64,000 bases of DNA from Vibrio taketomensis (GTDB lineage: Bacteria > Pseudomonadota > Gammaproteobacteria > Enterobacterales > Vibrionaceae), in NCBI RefSeq assembly GCF_009938165.1, contig NZ_AP019649.1:806001-870000 (forward strand), given 5' to 3'. The notes under the pieces are model-generated. The model was not told the DNA's origin, made no database searches, and saw only the letters and a program-made list of their open reading frames with translations. This document shows, in pieces, positions 46,755 to 56,464 of this stretch. Within the stretch, counting starts at the first letter, position 1; each line of letters begins with the position of its first letter. The translations under genes were made by a program, and so were the position numbers.

Positions 46755-47802
46755 CGAAATTGTACCTCAAGCGCAAGGCGGTGACGTTGTAGAGTCTGGC
46801 GTCGATATTTCAACCATCCCCGGTGAAGAGCGCGCAGCGATTTTGCTGCTGAGCTTAAACGAGGAAGATGCAGCTGGCATTATTCGCCACCTAGAGCCAA
46901 AGCAGGTTCAGCGCGTTGGTAGTGCGATGGCTCGCGCTGCTGACCTTAGCCAAGATAAAGTGGGCGCGGTGCATCGAGCATTTCTCGAAGATATTCAGAA
47001 ATACACCAATATTGGTATGGGCAGTGAAGACTTCATGCGTAATACCTTGGTAGCGGCGCTGGGTGAAGATAAAGCGAACAACTTGGTTGATCAGATTCTA
47101 CTTGGTACCGGTTCGAAAGGCTTAGACTCACTGAAATGGATGGATCCTCGCCAAGTGGCGAGCATTATTCTCAATGAACACCCTCAGATTCAAACTATCG
47201 TTCTTTCATATTTAGAGCCAGACCAGTCTGCAGAAATCTTGTCTCAGTTCTCTGAACGCGACCGTTTAGATTTAATGATGCGTATTGCTAACCTTGAAGA
47301 AGTTCAACCATCAGCATTGGCTGAGTTGAATGAAATCATGGAGAAACAGTTTGCTGGTCAAGCCGGTGCGCAAGCAGCCAAAATTGGCGGCCTGAAAGCA
47401 GCAGCTGAAATCATGAACTACATGGACAACAACATTGAAGGCGTGTTGATGGAGCAAATCCGAGATCAAGACGAAGATATGGCGACGCAAATTCAAGATC
47501 TTATGTTTGTATTTGAAAACCTTATCGAAGTCGACGATCAAGGCATTCAACGCTTGCTGCGTGATGTTCCACAAGATGTCCTACAGCGTGCACTGAAAGG
47601 CGCTGATGACGCGCTGAGAGATAAGATCTTCAAGAACATGTCTAAGCGTGCTGCTGAGATGATGCGTGAAGACTTGGAGGCAATGCCACCGATTAAAGTG
47701 TCTGATGTTGAAGCTTCGCAAAAAGAAGTCCTGGCGATTGCCCGTCGTATGGCCGATGCAGGCGACCTTATGTTGTCTGGTGGTGCTGACGAATTCTTAT
47801 AA
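46747..47802 (+). CDS. fliG: Flagellar motor switch protein FliG
   Basis: Rotor protein that contacts the PomA loop and generates torque. The 351-residue protein has FliG_N (GEERAAILLLSLNEEDAAGI), the middle EHPQ-motif domain (NEHPQIQTIVLSYLEPDQ) and the C-terminal torque domain with the charged helix (DQGIQRLLRDVPQDVLQRAL; KNMSKRAAEMMREDLEAM). It overlaps fliF by 8 bases. Confidence 0.97.
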   Translation: MPNEIVPQAQGGDVVESGVDISTIPGEERAAILLLSLNEEDAAGIIRHLEPKQVQRVGSAMARAADLSQDKVGAVHRAFLEDIQKYTNIGMGSEDFMRNTLVAALGEDKANNLVDQILLGTGSKGLDSLKWMDPRQVASIILNEHPQIQTIVLSYLEPDQSAEILSQFSERDRLDLMMRIANLEEVQPSALAELNEIMEKQFAGQAGAQAAKIGGLKAAAEIMNYMDNNIEGVLMEQIRDQDEDMATQIQDLMFVFENLIEVDDQGIQRLLRDVPQDVLQRALKGADDALRDKIFKNMSKRAAEMMREDLEAMPPIKVSDVEASQKEVLAIARRMADAGDLMLSGGADEFL

Positions 47803-47829
47803 TCTTTTGCTTTAACAAGGTGAATATCG

Positions 47830-48630
47830 ATGTCAGGAGAGAGAAAGCGCGGATTTTTGCGTCTCGATGACGAGCAACTAATTGAAAAGCCTCAGCGATG
47901 GGGCTTGCCTGACTACACACCTGAAACCCATTCTAAAGCGCGTGAAACCGCACTCAACTATGACCCTAGCTGGATTCCAAGCTTTAATGAGCCGGAAGAA
48001 GAAGCGCCAAAAGAGCTGACCCATGAAGAAATCGAGCTGATTAAGCAACAAGCCTATCAAGAAGGTTTACATCAAGGCCAAGAAGCGGGCTTTAAGCAAG
48101 GTTACGATAAGGGTAAAGAGCAGGGGTTGGAGCAAGGTCATCAAGAAGGCCTAGAAGCGGGTAAGATCGAAGGTGTCGCGGCAGGCCAAGAGTTTATTCA
48201 GCAACAAGTACAAACCTTCGTGACGCTTGCCAATCAGTTCGCGCAACCCTTAGAACTGATGAACGCTCAAGTTGAGAAACAACTAGTCGACATGGTATTG
48301 ACACTGGTGAAAGAAGTCGTGCATGTTGAAGTGCAGACCAATCCACAAGTGATTCTTGATACGATTAAACAGTCGGTCGAAGCGCTGCCTATTTCCGGTC
48401 ATGCGATCACTTTAAAACTGCATCCAGACGATGTTGAAATTATTCGTTCGTCTTATGGTCAGGAGTCCCTTGAATTTCGCAATTGGACGCTTTTGGATGA
48501 GCCGGCACTTAATCGTGGCGATGTTCAAATCGAAGCGGGTGAATCAAGTGTGAACTACCGTATGGAAGAGCGTATTCGTAACGTACTCAAAAGTTTTTGC
48601 GGCGTAAATCGTCACCAAGGTGGTGAATAG
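47830..48630 (+). CDS. fliH: Flagellar assembly protein FliH
   Basis: Regulator and stator of the export ATPase FliI. The 266-residue protein has the typical GxxxG repeat helix near residues 75-115, with many G-x-x-x-G units alternating with Gln and Glu ([18 protein letters not shown]). The C-terminal half matches the V-type ATPase E-subunit-like domain. The last base of its TAG stop is the first base of the fliI GTG start, so the two are coupled. Confidence 0.94.
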   Translation: MSGERKRGFLRLDDEQLIEKPQRWGLPDYTPETHSKARETALNYDPSWIPSFNEPEEEAPKELTHEEIELIKQQAYQEGLHQGQEAGFKQGYDKGKEQGLEQGHQEGLEAGKIEGVAAGQEFIQQQVQTFVTLANQFAQPLELMNAQVEKQLVDMVLTLVKEVVHVEVQTNPQVILDTIKQSVEALPISGHAITLKLHPDDVEIIRSSYGQESLEFRNWTLLDEPALNRGDVQIEAGESSVNYRMEERIRNVLKSFCGVNRHQGGE

Positions 48631-49952
48631 TGTTGGCGCTGGCTGAACGCTTATCGCAATACAAAACTCAAGGTTTGACTTGCCGCCCAGTTGCGTCAGG
48701 AAAGCTCGTACGTGTGGTTGGTTTAACTTTAGAGGCAACTGGTTGTCGAGCGCCCATCGGCAGTTTATGCCGTGTAGAAACCATGCATGGCGAGATGGAA
48801 GCCGAAGTAGTGGGCTTTTCGGGTGATAATCTATTTTTGATGCCGAGTGAGCAAATCACCGGTGTTCTTCCTGGGGCGAAAGTCACGCCTCTAACCAGCG
48901 AAACAGGCTTGCCTGTTGGCATGGAACTGCTCGGTCGCGTAATTGATGGTGTGGGCAATCCACTCGATGGCCTTGGCCCTATCTATACCGAAAAGCGCGC
49001 CTCATTTAACTCCGAACCTATTAACCCATTATCTCGTAAGCCAATTACCGAACCGCTTGATGTCGGCTTAAAAGCAATTAATGGCTTATTAACCGTCGGT
49101 AAAGGGCAACGTATTGGTCTTTTTGCTGGCTCAGGTGTGGGTAAATCGGTCACGCTTGGCATGATGACTCGTGGTACTACCGCTCAAGTGGTTGTAGTCG
49201 GTCTTATCGGTGAACGTGGACGCGAAGTTAAAGAATTTATTGAAGAGATACTCGGTGTCGATGGTCGCCAACGAGCTGTGGTGGTAGCTGCGCCTGCGGA
49301 CGCCTCGCCACTGATGCGTCTTAAAGGTTGTCAAACCGCTCTGACCATCGCCGAATATTTCCGTGACCAAGGGCTTGATGTACTGCTGTTGATGGATTCA
49401 TTAACGCGTTTCGCGCAAGCACAACGTGAAATCGCCTTGTCAGTAGGTGAACCGCCAGCGACGAAAGGTTATCCACCATCAGTATTTGCTAAATTGCCGG
49501 CGCTGGTTGAACGTGCAGGTAACGGCAGTCCAGAACAAGGCTCGATCACGGCATTTTTTACCGTGCTTACCGAAGGGGATGATCTCCAAGATCCAATCGC
49601 CGATGCTTCGCGAGCTATCCTTGATGGTCACGTTGTGCTATCCCGAGAGATGGCTGATGCTGGTCATTATCCGGCGATTGATGTTGAGAAATCAGTCAGC
49701 CGTGTGATGCCGCAAATTACCACGGATGAGCATGTTCTGATGTCAAAAGCGGTGCGTCAGATTCTATCGATTTGCCGTAAAAACCAAGATTTGGTCTCTA
49801 TTGGTGCCTATAAGCCAGGCACAGATCCGGCCATTGATGCTGCATTTACGATCAAGCCAAAGTTAGACATGTTCCTACAGCAAGGTATGAAAGAAAGCGT
49901 ACCTTACGATATGTGTGTCAACATGCTTGGTCGCTTGTTGCAAGGGGAGTAG
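48630..49952 (+). CDS. fliI: Flagellum-specific ATP synthase FliI
   Basis: ATPase of the flagellar export gate. The 440-residue protein has Walker [14 protein letters not shown] near residue 162, Walker [17 protein letters not shown] near 252, and the family block [18 protein letters not shown] near 272. It starts with GTG at the fliH stop codon (TAGTG). fliJ follows after 7 bases. Confidence 0.97.
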   Translation: MLALAERLSQYKTQGLTCRPVASGKLVRVVGLTLEATGCRAPIGSLCRVETMHGEMEAEVVGFSGDNLFLMPSEQITGVLPGAKVTPLTSETGLPVGMELLGRVIDGVGNPLDGLGPIYTEKRASFNSEPINPLSRKPITEPLDVGLKAINGLLTVGKGQRIGLFAGSGVGKSVTLGMMTRGTTAQVVVVGLIGERGREVKEFIEEILGVDGRQRAVVVAAPADASPLMRLKGCQTALTIAEYFRDQGLDVLLLMDSLTRFAQAQREIALSVGEPPATKGYPPSVFAKLPALVERAGNGSPEQGSITAFFTVLTEGDDLQDPIADASRAILDGHVVLSREMADAGHYPAIDVEKSVSRVMPQITTDEHVLMSKAVRQILSICRKNQDLVSIGAYKPGTDPAIDAAFTIKPKLDMFLQQGMKESVPYDMCVNMLGRLLQGE

Positions 49953-49959
49953 TTAAACG

Positions 49960-50409
49960 ATGGACAACGCCCTCGAATTTTTGTTGGAACAAGCCAAAGA
50001 GCGAGAAAATCAAGCCGTTTTGGCGCTGAATAAAGCGCGTACCGAGTTGGATGGCTATTATCAGCAGTTACAACAAATTGAAAAGTATCGCTTAGATTAC
50101 TGCCAGCAATTGATTGACCGTGGCAAGCAAGGATTAAGCGCCAGTCAATACACGCATTTAAACCGTTTTTTAACCACGTTAGATAATACATTGTCTAAAC
50201 AAAAGCAGGCTGAAAACCACTTTAAAGATCAGGTGAGTAACTGCGAAAACCACTGGTTGGAGTGTCGTAAGCAGCGACGTTCCTACGAATGGTTACGTGA
50301 TAAGAAACAAACGGAAAAAAACAAATTGGAAGAGCGACGAGAGCAAAAGCAAATGGACGAATTTTCGACGTTGCAATACTCGCGAATGCTGTCAAACCGA
50401 GTAAATTAA
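49960..50409 (+). CDS. fliJ: Flagellar export chaperone FliJ
   Basis: A 149-residue protein that is one long coiled coil (LLEQAKERENQAVLALNKAR; QKEKNKLEERR-type heptads at the end), the FliJ form that enters the FliI hexamer and links it to FlhA. It is the last gene of fliEFGHIJ. Its stop codon is 8 bases before a sigma-54 promoter for fliK. Confidence 0.93.
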   Translation: MDNALEFLLEQAKERENQAVLALNKARTELDGYYQQLQQIEKYRLDYCQQLIDRGKQGLSASQYTHLNRFLTTLDNTLSKQKQAENHFKDQVSNCENHWLECRKQRRSYEWLRDKKQTEKNKLEERREQKQMDEFSTLQYSRMLSNRVN

Positions 50410-50417
50410 GCATCTAT

Positions 50418-50433
50418 TGGCTCGTTTTTTGCT
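50418..50433 (+). promoter_or_regulatory. Sigma-54 promoter of the fliK-flhB operon
   Basis: TGGCTCGTTTTTTGCT has GG at 50419-50420 and GC at 50431-50432 with exactly 10 bases between, close to the consensus TGGCACG-N4-TTGCW. It is 78 bases before the fliK ATG. It separates the fliK operon from fliE-J. Confidence 0.87.
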
Positions 50434-50510
50434 TAATTTTGCTGAGTAAAACGAGGGCGAGTGCCCACGCACTAGATTGTTAAGTCGTCAGTAAAAGCGA
50501 GTCATTGAGT

Positions 50511-52055
50511 ATGAATGTGAATACCACTTCCGTAACAGAATCAACTAAGGCTATCAAAGGAAGTATTGATAAATCTTCCTCTGAAGAAGCGGGCTCTGAA
50601 TCGGTTGGTTTTTTCGCGCAACTAGCAGCAATGATGAAAGGTGGTTCTAAGTCGGAAGTCACTGATTCAGAAGCAAGTAAATCCGATGGAGTCACAGATA
50701 CCGAGACGACAGCCGCTCAACTTTCTGAGACTAGCGCTGAGGTAAGCTCAGATTTGATGGATGTCGATGGTTTAGCTGACGGTGAATTGAACTCAGAGTT
50801 AGAGACGTCTGCAGAAAACAGTGATGTAAAGACATCAAACAAAGCTGACGGCAGTGAGGTTGAAGTTGAAAAAACCGTTGCCGAAAGCGAAGCGCTACTA
50901 GGTCGTCTTGACCAAGCGAATAAAGCGTTGCAGTCGAAAGACGGCAACGGCTTGCCACTCAATGAATCCGCGGCTCGCGCGAGCGTCGAGCCAGCGCAAG
51001 CCACTGATGAAACCACTCTTGAAGCGGTTAGATCGTCGGCTATTTCACAACATGGTTTACCAACAGCGAAATCCACCGAGGGTGAAGCTTCCGCTATCAA
51101 TGAGCAAGTTCTGTCAGACGAGTTAGGTCAAACTTCAGCTCATTCAGCAAACGAAGCGGGTAGCCCGTCCACAGAGATTGCTTGGCAAGCTCACACAGCC
51201 AGCAGCCAGCCAACAGATGCCACTAAAGCAATAGCCGAAGATGGTTCAATCAAATCGAGTGCGAAAGCGGTCATCGCACATGGTGCGACACCAAGCCATG
51301 TGCAAGCGGCGCAACTTGCCTCTCAACAACCGGTAAGTACTGGACAACAGGCTCAACCGATGAGTGCAGGATTAGGACAGGTTGATGCCTCATTGCCAGC
51401 GATGCCAATTGACACCGCCAGTACTCAAAAGTTAGAGCCTGCTCAATTACAAGCGGCACTCGCCGCGGGCAATTCCAACTTATTGGGCAAATTAGGCAAA
51501 AGTAGTGACAACAACACAGGCATTGAGTCGAGTTTTGCACAGCAGTTAAGCCAAGCAGCAGGACAGAATGGTCTGCAGGGGCAATTAAGAACTGAGCAGA
51601 GTGCACAAGCTCAGCCGCATTTGCAATTAAGTCGTGATATGGCGGGTGAGCAGTTGGCTGAACGGGTACAAATGATGATGTCGAAGAACCTGAAAAATAT
51701 CGATATTCGTCTCGATCCACCAGAGCTTGGTCGAATGCAAATTCGGATGAATATGAATGGTGATAACGCTAGCGTGCATTTCACCGTCGCCAACCAACAA
51801 GCACGCGACATCGTGGAGCAGGCGATGCCAAGACTGCGTGAAATGCTGGCTCAGCAGGGCATGCAGTTGAGTGATTCTTCGGTGCATCAGCAAGCTTCAG
51901 GGCAACAACAAAGTCGTTATGCGAGTGCTGAACATGGTGGAACTGGTCACGGTAGCAGCAATCAGCACTTTGCTGGAGATGAAAACCTTGAAGCTGATGT
52001 CAAACTTGATTTGAATGTGACATCAAAGCGTGATGGAATCAGTTATTACGCTTAG
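50511..52055 (+). CDS. fliK: Flagellar hook-length control protein FliK
   Basis: Secreted ruler that sets hook length and switches export specificity at FlhB. From the ATG at 50511 it has 514 residues; a TTG two codons upstream is also in frame. The first 360 residues are low-complexity, rich in Ser, Ala, Gln, Glu and Thr, as usual for FliK. The conserved C-terminal domain has NLKNIDIRLDPPELGRMQIR followed by NQQARDIVEQAMPRLREMLA. It is the first gene after the sigma-54 promoter at 50418. Confidence 0.93.
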   Translation: MNVNTTSVTESTKAIKGSIDKSSSEEAGSESVGFFAQLAAMMKGGSKSEVTDSEASKSDGVTDTETTAAQLSETSAEVSSDLMDVDGLADGELNSELETSAENSDVKTSNKADGSEVEVEKTVAESEALLGRLDQANKALQSKDGNGLPLNESAARASVEPAQATDETTLEAVRSSAISQHGLPTAKSTEGEASAINEQVLSDELGQTSAHSANEAGSPSTEIAWQAHTASSQPTDATKAIAEDGSIKSSAKAVIAHGATPSHVQAAQLASQQPVSTGQQAQPMSAGLGQVDASLPAMPIDTASTQKLEPAQLQAALAAGNSNLLGKLGKSSDNNTGIESSFAQQLSQAAGQNGLQGQLRTEQSAQAQPHLQLSRDMAGEQLAERVQMMMSKNLKNIDIRLDPPELGRMQIRMNMNGDNASVHFTVANQQARDIVEQAMPRLREMLAQQGMQLSDSSVHQQASGQQQSRYASAEHGGTGHGSSNQHFAGDENLEADVKLDLNVTSKRDGISYYA

Positions 52056-52108
52056 ACTAGATGCAGATATATAGATAACTCTTTTAAATCGCTGGAGAAT
52101 CTCAGATT

Positions 52109-52612
52109 ATGGCAGCAGAAGAAAGCGCAAATAATACGCCGAAAGGCAATGGTAAACTTAAGCTGATTATTATCATTGCAGTAGCGGTACTCACTGTCAT
52201 TGGTGGTGGGGCGGGGGCGCTATTTTTTATGGGTTCAGGTGACGATGCTGCAAACGCAGAGATGGCAAATGTGTCAGCCACTCCCGCAGAAACTCCTGTG
52301 TCATACGTCAATATTGCTCAGCCGTTTCTCTTTAATGTCACCGGTGATGAAAAAGATCGCTTAGTGCAAATCAATGTGCAGCTTATGGTGCGTGGCTTGG
52401 AAAATGAAAACCTTGCCCGCTATCACTCTCCATTGGTTGAAAGTTCGTTATTAGGTACCTTTGCATCTGCAACAGTTGAGCAATTGCGCAGTGCGAACGG
52501 TCGAATCGAGTTGCGAGATAAAGCAACCGAAGATGTTAAAGCGAGTTTGACTCGCGCAGTAGGCCAGCCCGTGATTGAACGTGTGCTGTTTACTGATTTT
52601 GTTATTCAGTAG
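52109..52612 (+). CDS. fliL: Flagellar basal body-associated protein FliL
   Basis: Single-span inner-membrane protein of 167 residues that surrounds and supports the stator, important for Na+-motor function under load in Vibrio. The span is LIIIIAVAVLTVIGGGAGALFF near residues 18-39, and the periplasmic domain contains YVNIAQPFLFNVTG and ends RVLFTDFVIQ. fliM follows 8 bases later. Confidence 0.95.
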   Translation: MAAEESANNTPKGNGKLKLIIIIAVAVLTVIGGGAGALFFMGSGDDAANAEMANVSATPAETPVSYVNIAQPFLFNVTGDEKDRLVQINVQLMVRGLENENLARYHSPLVESSLLGTFASATVEQLRSANGRIELRDKATEDVKASLTRAVGQPVIERVLFTDFVIQ

Positions 52613-52620
52613 GAATTAGT

Positions 52621-53667
52621 GTGACCGATTTATTAAGCCAAGACGAAATTGATGCGCTTCTGCATGGTGTAGACGACGTTGATGACGTTGATGATGAGGT
52701 CGTCAGTGATAGTGATGCGGTAGATTTCGACTTCTCATCTCAAGACCGAATTGTTCGTGGTCGAATGCCAACGCTCGAGTTAATCAACGAGCGTTTTGCG
52801 CGTCATATGCGTATCAGCCTATTTAATATGCTGCGTAAAACCGCAGAAGTATCGATTAACGGCGTACAGATGATGAAGTTTGGTGAATACCAAAACACAT
52901 TGTATGTGCCAACCAGTCTTAACATGGTGCGTTTCAGACCATTAAAAGGGACGGCGTTGATCACCATGGAAGCACGCCTAGTGTTTATTCTGGTAGAAAA
53001 CTTCTTTGGTGGTGACGGGCGTTTCCATGCGCGTATAGAAGGGCGTGAGTTCACCCCAACCGAACGTCGCATTATTCAGCTGCTGCTGAAAATCGTATTT
53101 GAAGATTACAAAGAATCTTGGTCTCCAGTGATGGGGGTTGAGTTCGAATATCTCGATTCAGAAGTTAACCCAAGTATGGCCAACATTGTGAGCCCAACGG
53201 AAGTGATTGTCGTGAGCTCCTTCCACATCGAAGTGGATGGCGGTGGTGGTGACTTCCATATGGTGATGCCGTACTCGATGGTGGAGCCGATCCGAGAATT
53301 GCTCGATGCGGGTGTCCAGTCTGACAAAATGGAGACCGATGTTCGTTGGAGTTCTGCACTGCGTGAAGAGATCATGGATGTGCCTGTTAACTTTCGAGTG
53401 AACTTGTTAGAGAAAGATATTTCCCTGCGCGATTTGATGGAGCTGCAACCGGGTGATGTGATCCCAATTGATATGCCAGAACATGCGATTATGTTTGTCG
53501 AAGATTTACCGACTTATCGTGTGAAAATGGGCCGTTCGGGTGAAAAACTTGCGGTACAAGTTTCGGAAAAAATTCGTCGTCCTGATGTGGTGAAAACCGA
53601 TATTGCCTTTTTGGGCAAAGACGTCATTTCTGAGCTTGAAAGCGATGATGGCGACATCGAAGACTAA
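52621..53667 (+). CDS. fliM: Flagellar motor switch protein FliM
   Basis: C-ring protein that binds phosphorylated CheY. The start is a GTG; the N-terminal CheY-binding peptide LLSQDEIDALLHG is at residues 4-16. An acidic stretch of Asp/Val repeats follows (DDVDDVDDEVVSD, residues 18-30). The FliM middle domain (FEYLDSEVNPSMANIVSPTE) and the SPOA C-terminal domain (LMELQPGDVIPIDMPEHAIM) are complete. 348 residues. Confidence 0.97.
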   Translation: MTDLLSQDEIDALLHGVDDVDDVDDEVVSDSDAVDFDFSSQDRIVRGRMPTLELINERFARHMRISLFNMLRKTAEVSINGVQMMKFGEYQNTLYVPTSLNMVRFRPLKGTALITMEARLVFILVENFFGGDGRFHARIEGREFTPTERRIIQLLLKIVFEDYKESWSPVMGVEFEYLDSEVNPSMANIVSPTEVIVVSSFHIEVDGGGGDFHMVMPYSMVEPIRELLDAGVQSDKMETDVRWSSALREEIMDVPVNFRVNLLEKDISLRDLMELQPGDVIPIDMPEHAIMFVEDLPTYRVKMGRSGEKLAVQVSEKIRRPDVVKTDIAFLGKDVISELESDDGDIED

Positions 53668-53697
53668 ATTAGAGAAAAATGAAATAGGTAATTAGGT

Positions 53698-54108
53698 ATG
53701 GAACCAAGTGACGATCAAAGACTAGCCGACGAATGGGCGGCCGCGTTAGGAGAAGATCCCAATGCACCGGATATTGACGTTGATGAGGTGATGGCGGCGC
53801 AACTGGACGAGTTGCAAGATACCTCTGCGCCAATCTCAGATGACGAGCGTCGTAAACTGGATACCATTTTGGATATTCCAGTGACCATTTCAATGGAAGT
53901 GGGACGTTCACAAATCAGTATTCGTAACCTTTTGCAGTTAAACCAAGGTTCGGTTGTTGAGTTGGAACGCTTGGCTGGTGAGTCATTGGATGTTTTGGTC
54001 AATGGAACGCTTATCGCGCATGGTGAAGTGGTTGTCGTTAACGACAAGTTTGGTATTCGCCTAACTGACGTTATCAGCCAAACAGAGCGAATCAAGAAAC
54101 TAAGGTAA
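53698..54108 (+). CDS. fliN: Flagellar motor switch protein FliN
   Basis: C-ring protein of 136 residues, with a long acidic N-terminal extension (GEDPNAPDIDVDEVMAAQLD) and the SPOA domain (DIPVTISMEVGRSQISIRNL; LAGESLDVLVNGTLIAHGEV). The extension is typical of gammaproteobacterial FliN with a binding site for FliH. fliO follows 3 bases after its stop codon. Confidence 0.96.
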   Translation: MEPSDDQRLADEWAAALGEDPNAPDIDVDEVMAAQLDELQDTSAPISDDERRKLDTILDIPVTISMEVGRSQISIRNLLQLNQGSVVELERLAGESLDVLVNGTLIAHGEVVVVNDKFGIRLTDVISQTERIKKLR

Positions 54109-54111
54109 TTT

Positions 54112-54504
54112 ATGAAGCCGAAATTACTCTGGCTAGTTATGTTATCTCCAGTGGCACATGCGGCGCCGACTGCGCCGCAAAGTCAACTAGATTGGGCGAC
54201 CACCTTTGGGTCGCTCTTCTTCGTTATAGCCCTAATTCTGGCATTGGCGTGGCTGCTTAAGCGTATGCGTGTACCAACGATCAGCAACCAGAAAGGCTTG
54301 AGTGTGGTGCGTCAGTTAGCGGTAGGGACACGCGAGCGTATTGCGATTGTGCAAGCGGGGGAAGAGCAGTTCTTAGTGGGTATTACACCTCAATCGATTC
54401 AACTTATCTCAAAGTTAGAGAAACCTTTGTCTCAGGAGGAGCTAGCAGGTAGTCCATTTGCCAGCCAATTGACTCAGCTACTGAAAAAGAATGATAAAAA
54501 TTAA
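54112..54504 (+). CDS. fliO: Flagellar biosynthetic protein FliO
   Basis: A 130-residue export-gate assembly factor with a signal-like start ([13 protein letters not shown]), one membrane span ([18 protein letters not shown]) and a small cytoplasmic domain ([28 protein letters not shown]). It overlaps fliP by 14 bases. Confidence 0.93.
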   Translation: MKPKLLWLVMLSPVAHAAPTAPQSQLDWATTFGSLFFVIALILALAWLLKRMRVPTISNQKGLSVVRQLAVGTRERIAIVQAGEEQFLVGITPQSIQLISKLEKPLSQEELAGSPFASQLTQLLKKNDKN

Positions 54505-55381
54505 TCTCAATATGGCTCATTCTATCAAGACTCTTCTCGTCACGTTGATATTGATGACGCTGTCCGCATTCGCTTTTGCAAGTGAAGAACTAGAGACGCC
54601 AATCAATGGTTCGGTTGCTTCTAACTCAGTAACCGCATCAGCGATGGAACGTGAAGGCGGCGGTGCGAAGACAATTTCAACCAGTACCATAACCGGTTCT
54701 GGCGCGGGTGGTATTCCTGCTTTTACCGTGACTACCAATAGCAGCGGCGGCGAAGACTACTCAATAAATCTACAGATATTGGCGTTAATGACCATGCTGG
54801 GCTTTTTGCCTGCCATGGTTATTTTAATGACCTCATTTACACGTATTGTGGTGGTGATGTCGATTCTGCGTCAGGCGATGGGTCTACAGCAAACACCATC
54901 CAATCAGGTGATCATCGGTATTGCGATCTTTTTGACCTTTTTTATTATGTCTCCGGTGCTCACTAAGATTAATGATACGGCTGTTCAGCCCTACATCAAC
55001 GAGCAAATCAGCGCTCGCCAAGCATTCGATTTGGCGCAAATTCCGATGAAGGATTTCATGCTCAAACAGACCCGAGTTAAAGACCTTGAAACCTTTGTCA
55101 ATATCTCGGGTTCGACCGCACAAAATCCTGAAGAGGTCTCAATGGCGGTATTGATTCCGGCATTTATTACCTCAGAGCTGAAAACTGCGTTCCAAATTGG
55201 CTTTATGTTGTTTTTGCCATTTTTGATCATCGACTTAGTGGTGGCATCGGTATTGATGGCGATGGGTATGATGATGCTGTCGCCAATGATCGTATCGCTA
55301 CCGTTTAAATTAATGCTGTTTGTGTTGGTGGATGGATGGAATTTGATTCTTTCTACGCTGGCCGGCAGTTTTGCCTTGTAG
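54491..55381 (+). CDS. fliP: Flagellar export-gate protein FliP
   Basis: Core gate protein of the flagellar type III system. The 296-residue protein has a cleavable signal ([18 protein letters not shown]) and the FliP family blocks [23 protein letters not shown] (here [19 protein letters not shown]) and [20 protein letters not shown] at the end. The ATG at 54491 overlaps fliO; a second in-frame ATG 21 bases later is also possible as start. Confidence 0.96.
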   Translation: MIKINLNMAHSIKTLLVTLILMTLSAFAFASEELETPINGSVASNSVTASAMEREGGGAKTISTSTITGSGAGGIPAFTVTTNSSGGEDYSINLQILALMTMLGFLPAMVILMTSFTRIVVVMSILRQAMGLQQTPSNQVIIGIAIFLTFFIMSPVLTKINDTAVQPYINEQISARQAFDLAQIPMKDFMLKQTRVKDLETFVNISGSTAQNPEEVSMAVLIPAFITSELKTAFQIGFMLFLPFLIIDLVVASVLMAMGMMMLSPMIVSLPFKLMLFVLVDGWNLILSTLAGSFAL

Positions 55382-55393
55382 CGGGAGGAAACC

Positions 55394-55663
55394 ATGACTC
55401 CTGAAATGTTTGTTGAGCTGTTTCGCGATGCGTTATGGATGGTATTGATAATGGTGTGTGCCATTGTCGTGCCGAGCTTGCTGATTGGTTTAGTGGTCGC
55501 GATATTCCAAGCCGCGACCTCAATTAACGAACAAACGCTGAGCTTTTTGCCACGACTGGTGGTGACCTTACTGGCTCTTATGCTGTTTGGTCACATGATG
55601 ACCCAGATGATGACTGAGTATTTTTACTCGATTATCGAGCGTTTACCGCAAGTGCTTTACTAG
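55394..55663 (+). CDS. fliQ: Flagellar export-gate protein FliQ
   Basis: An 89-residue gate protein with two membrane spans (ALWMVLIMVCAIVVPSLLIG; LVVTLLALMLFGHMMTQMM) and the family block FQAATSINEQTLSFLPR between them. It has a strong ribosome site (GGGAGGAAACC). fliR follows 9 bases later. Confidence 0.96.
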   Translation: MTPEMFVELFRDALWMVLIMVCAIVVPSLLIGLVVAIFQAATSINEQTLSFLPRLVVTLLALMLFGHMMTQMMTEYFYSIIERLPQVLY

Positions 55664-55672
55664 GTTCGCCAA

Positions 55673-56455
55673 ATGGAATATCCAGCAACGGTCGTTCTTG
55701 ACTGGCTCGCCAACTACTTTTGGCCTTACACACGCATTGCTGCGATGTTAATGGTGATGTCAGTGACGGGGGCACGTTTTGTGCCGAATCGTGTTCGACT
55801 GTTTCTTGGTTTGGCGATTACTTTTGCAGTAATGCCTGCATTGCCTAAAGTGCCGGAGTCAATTCAACTGCTCTCTTTTGAAGGCTTTGTGGTTACGTTT
55901 GAGCAGATTGTGATTGGCGTGGCGATGGGGACGGTCACTCAATTTATGATTCAAATTTTTGTTATTTTGGGTCAGATATTGGGTATGCAATCAAGCCTAG
56001 GTTTCGCGTCGATGGTTGACCCAGCAAACGGACAAAATACGCCCTTGCTCGGTCAGCTATTTATGTTTTTAGCCACCATGTTTTTCTTGGCCACTGACGG
56101 GCATTTACATATGTTACTGCTGGTGGTGATGAGTTTTAAATCACTGCCAATTGGTATTGGGTCATTAAACGCGGTTGATTTTCGAGAGTTGGCTTTGTGG
56201 CTTGGCAAGATGTTCCAACTGGCGCTGAGTATGTCTTTATCTGGCATTATCGCCCTTTTGACGATTAACTTGTCATTTGGCGTGATGACTCGTGCCGCCC
56301 CGCAGCTAAACATCTTCTCACTCGGTTTTGCCTTTGCTCTTATCGTTGGTTTGTTGCTGTGTTGGTACATTCTCGGCGGTCTATTTACCCATTATGAGAT
56401 GATTTGGTTGCAAGGAGAGCAGCAGATCTGTCGTTTTATTCGTTTGGATTGCTAG
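55673..56455 (+). CDS. fliR: Flagellar export-gate protein FliR
   Basis: A 260-residue protein with six predicted membrane spans that caps the FliPQR gate. The block GQILGMQSSLGFASMVDPAN is the family signature near residue 100; NLSFGVMTRAAPQLNIFSLG lies near 200. flhB follows 9 bases later. Confidence 0.96.
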   Translation: MEYPATVVLDWLANYFWPYTRIAAMLMVMSVTGARFVPNRVRLFLGLAITFAVMPALPKVPESIQLLSFEGFVVTFEQIVIGVAMGTVTQFMIQIFVILGQILGMQSSLGFASMVDPANGQNTPLLGQLFMFLATMFFLATDGHLHMLLLVVMSFKSLPIGIGSLNAVDFRELALWLGKMFQLALSMSLSGIIALLTINLSFGVMTRAAPQLNIFSLGFAFALIVGLLLCWYILGGLFTHYEMIWLQGEQQICRFIRLDC

Positions 56456-56464
56456 GAGAGATAA

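Noticed and set aside
50717..51100. Minus-strand open frame of 127 codons within fliK
   Set aside because: It arises from the low-complexity Ser/Ala codons of fliK and has no recognisable domain.
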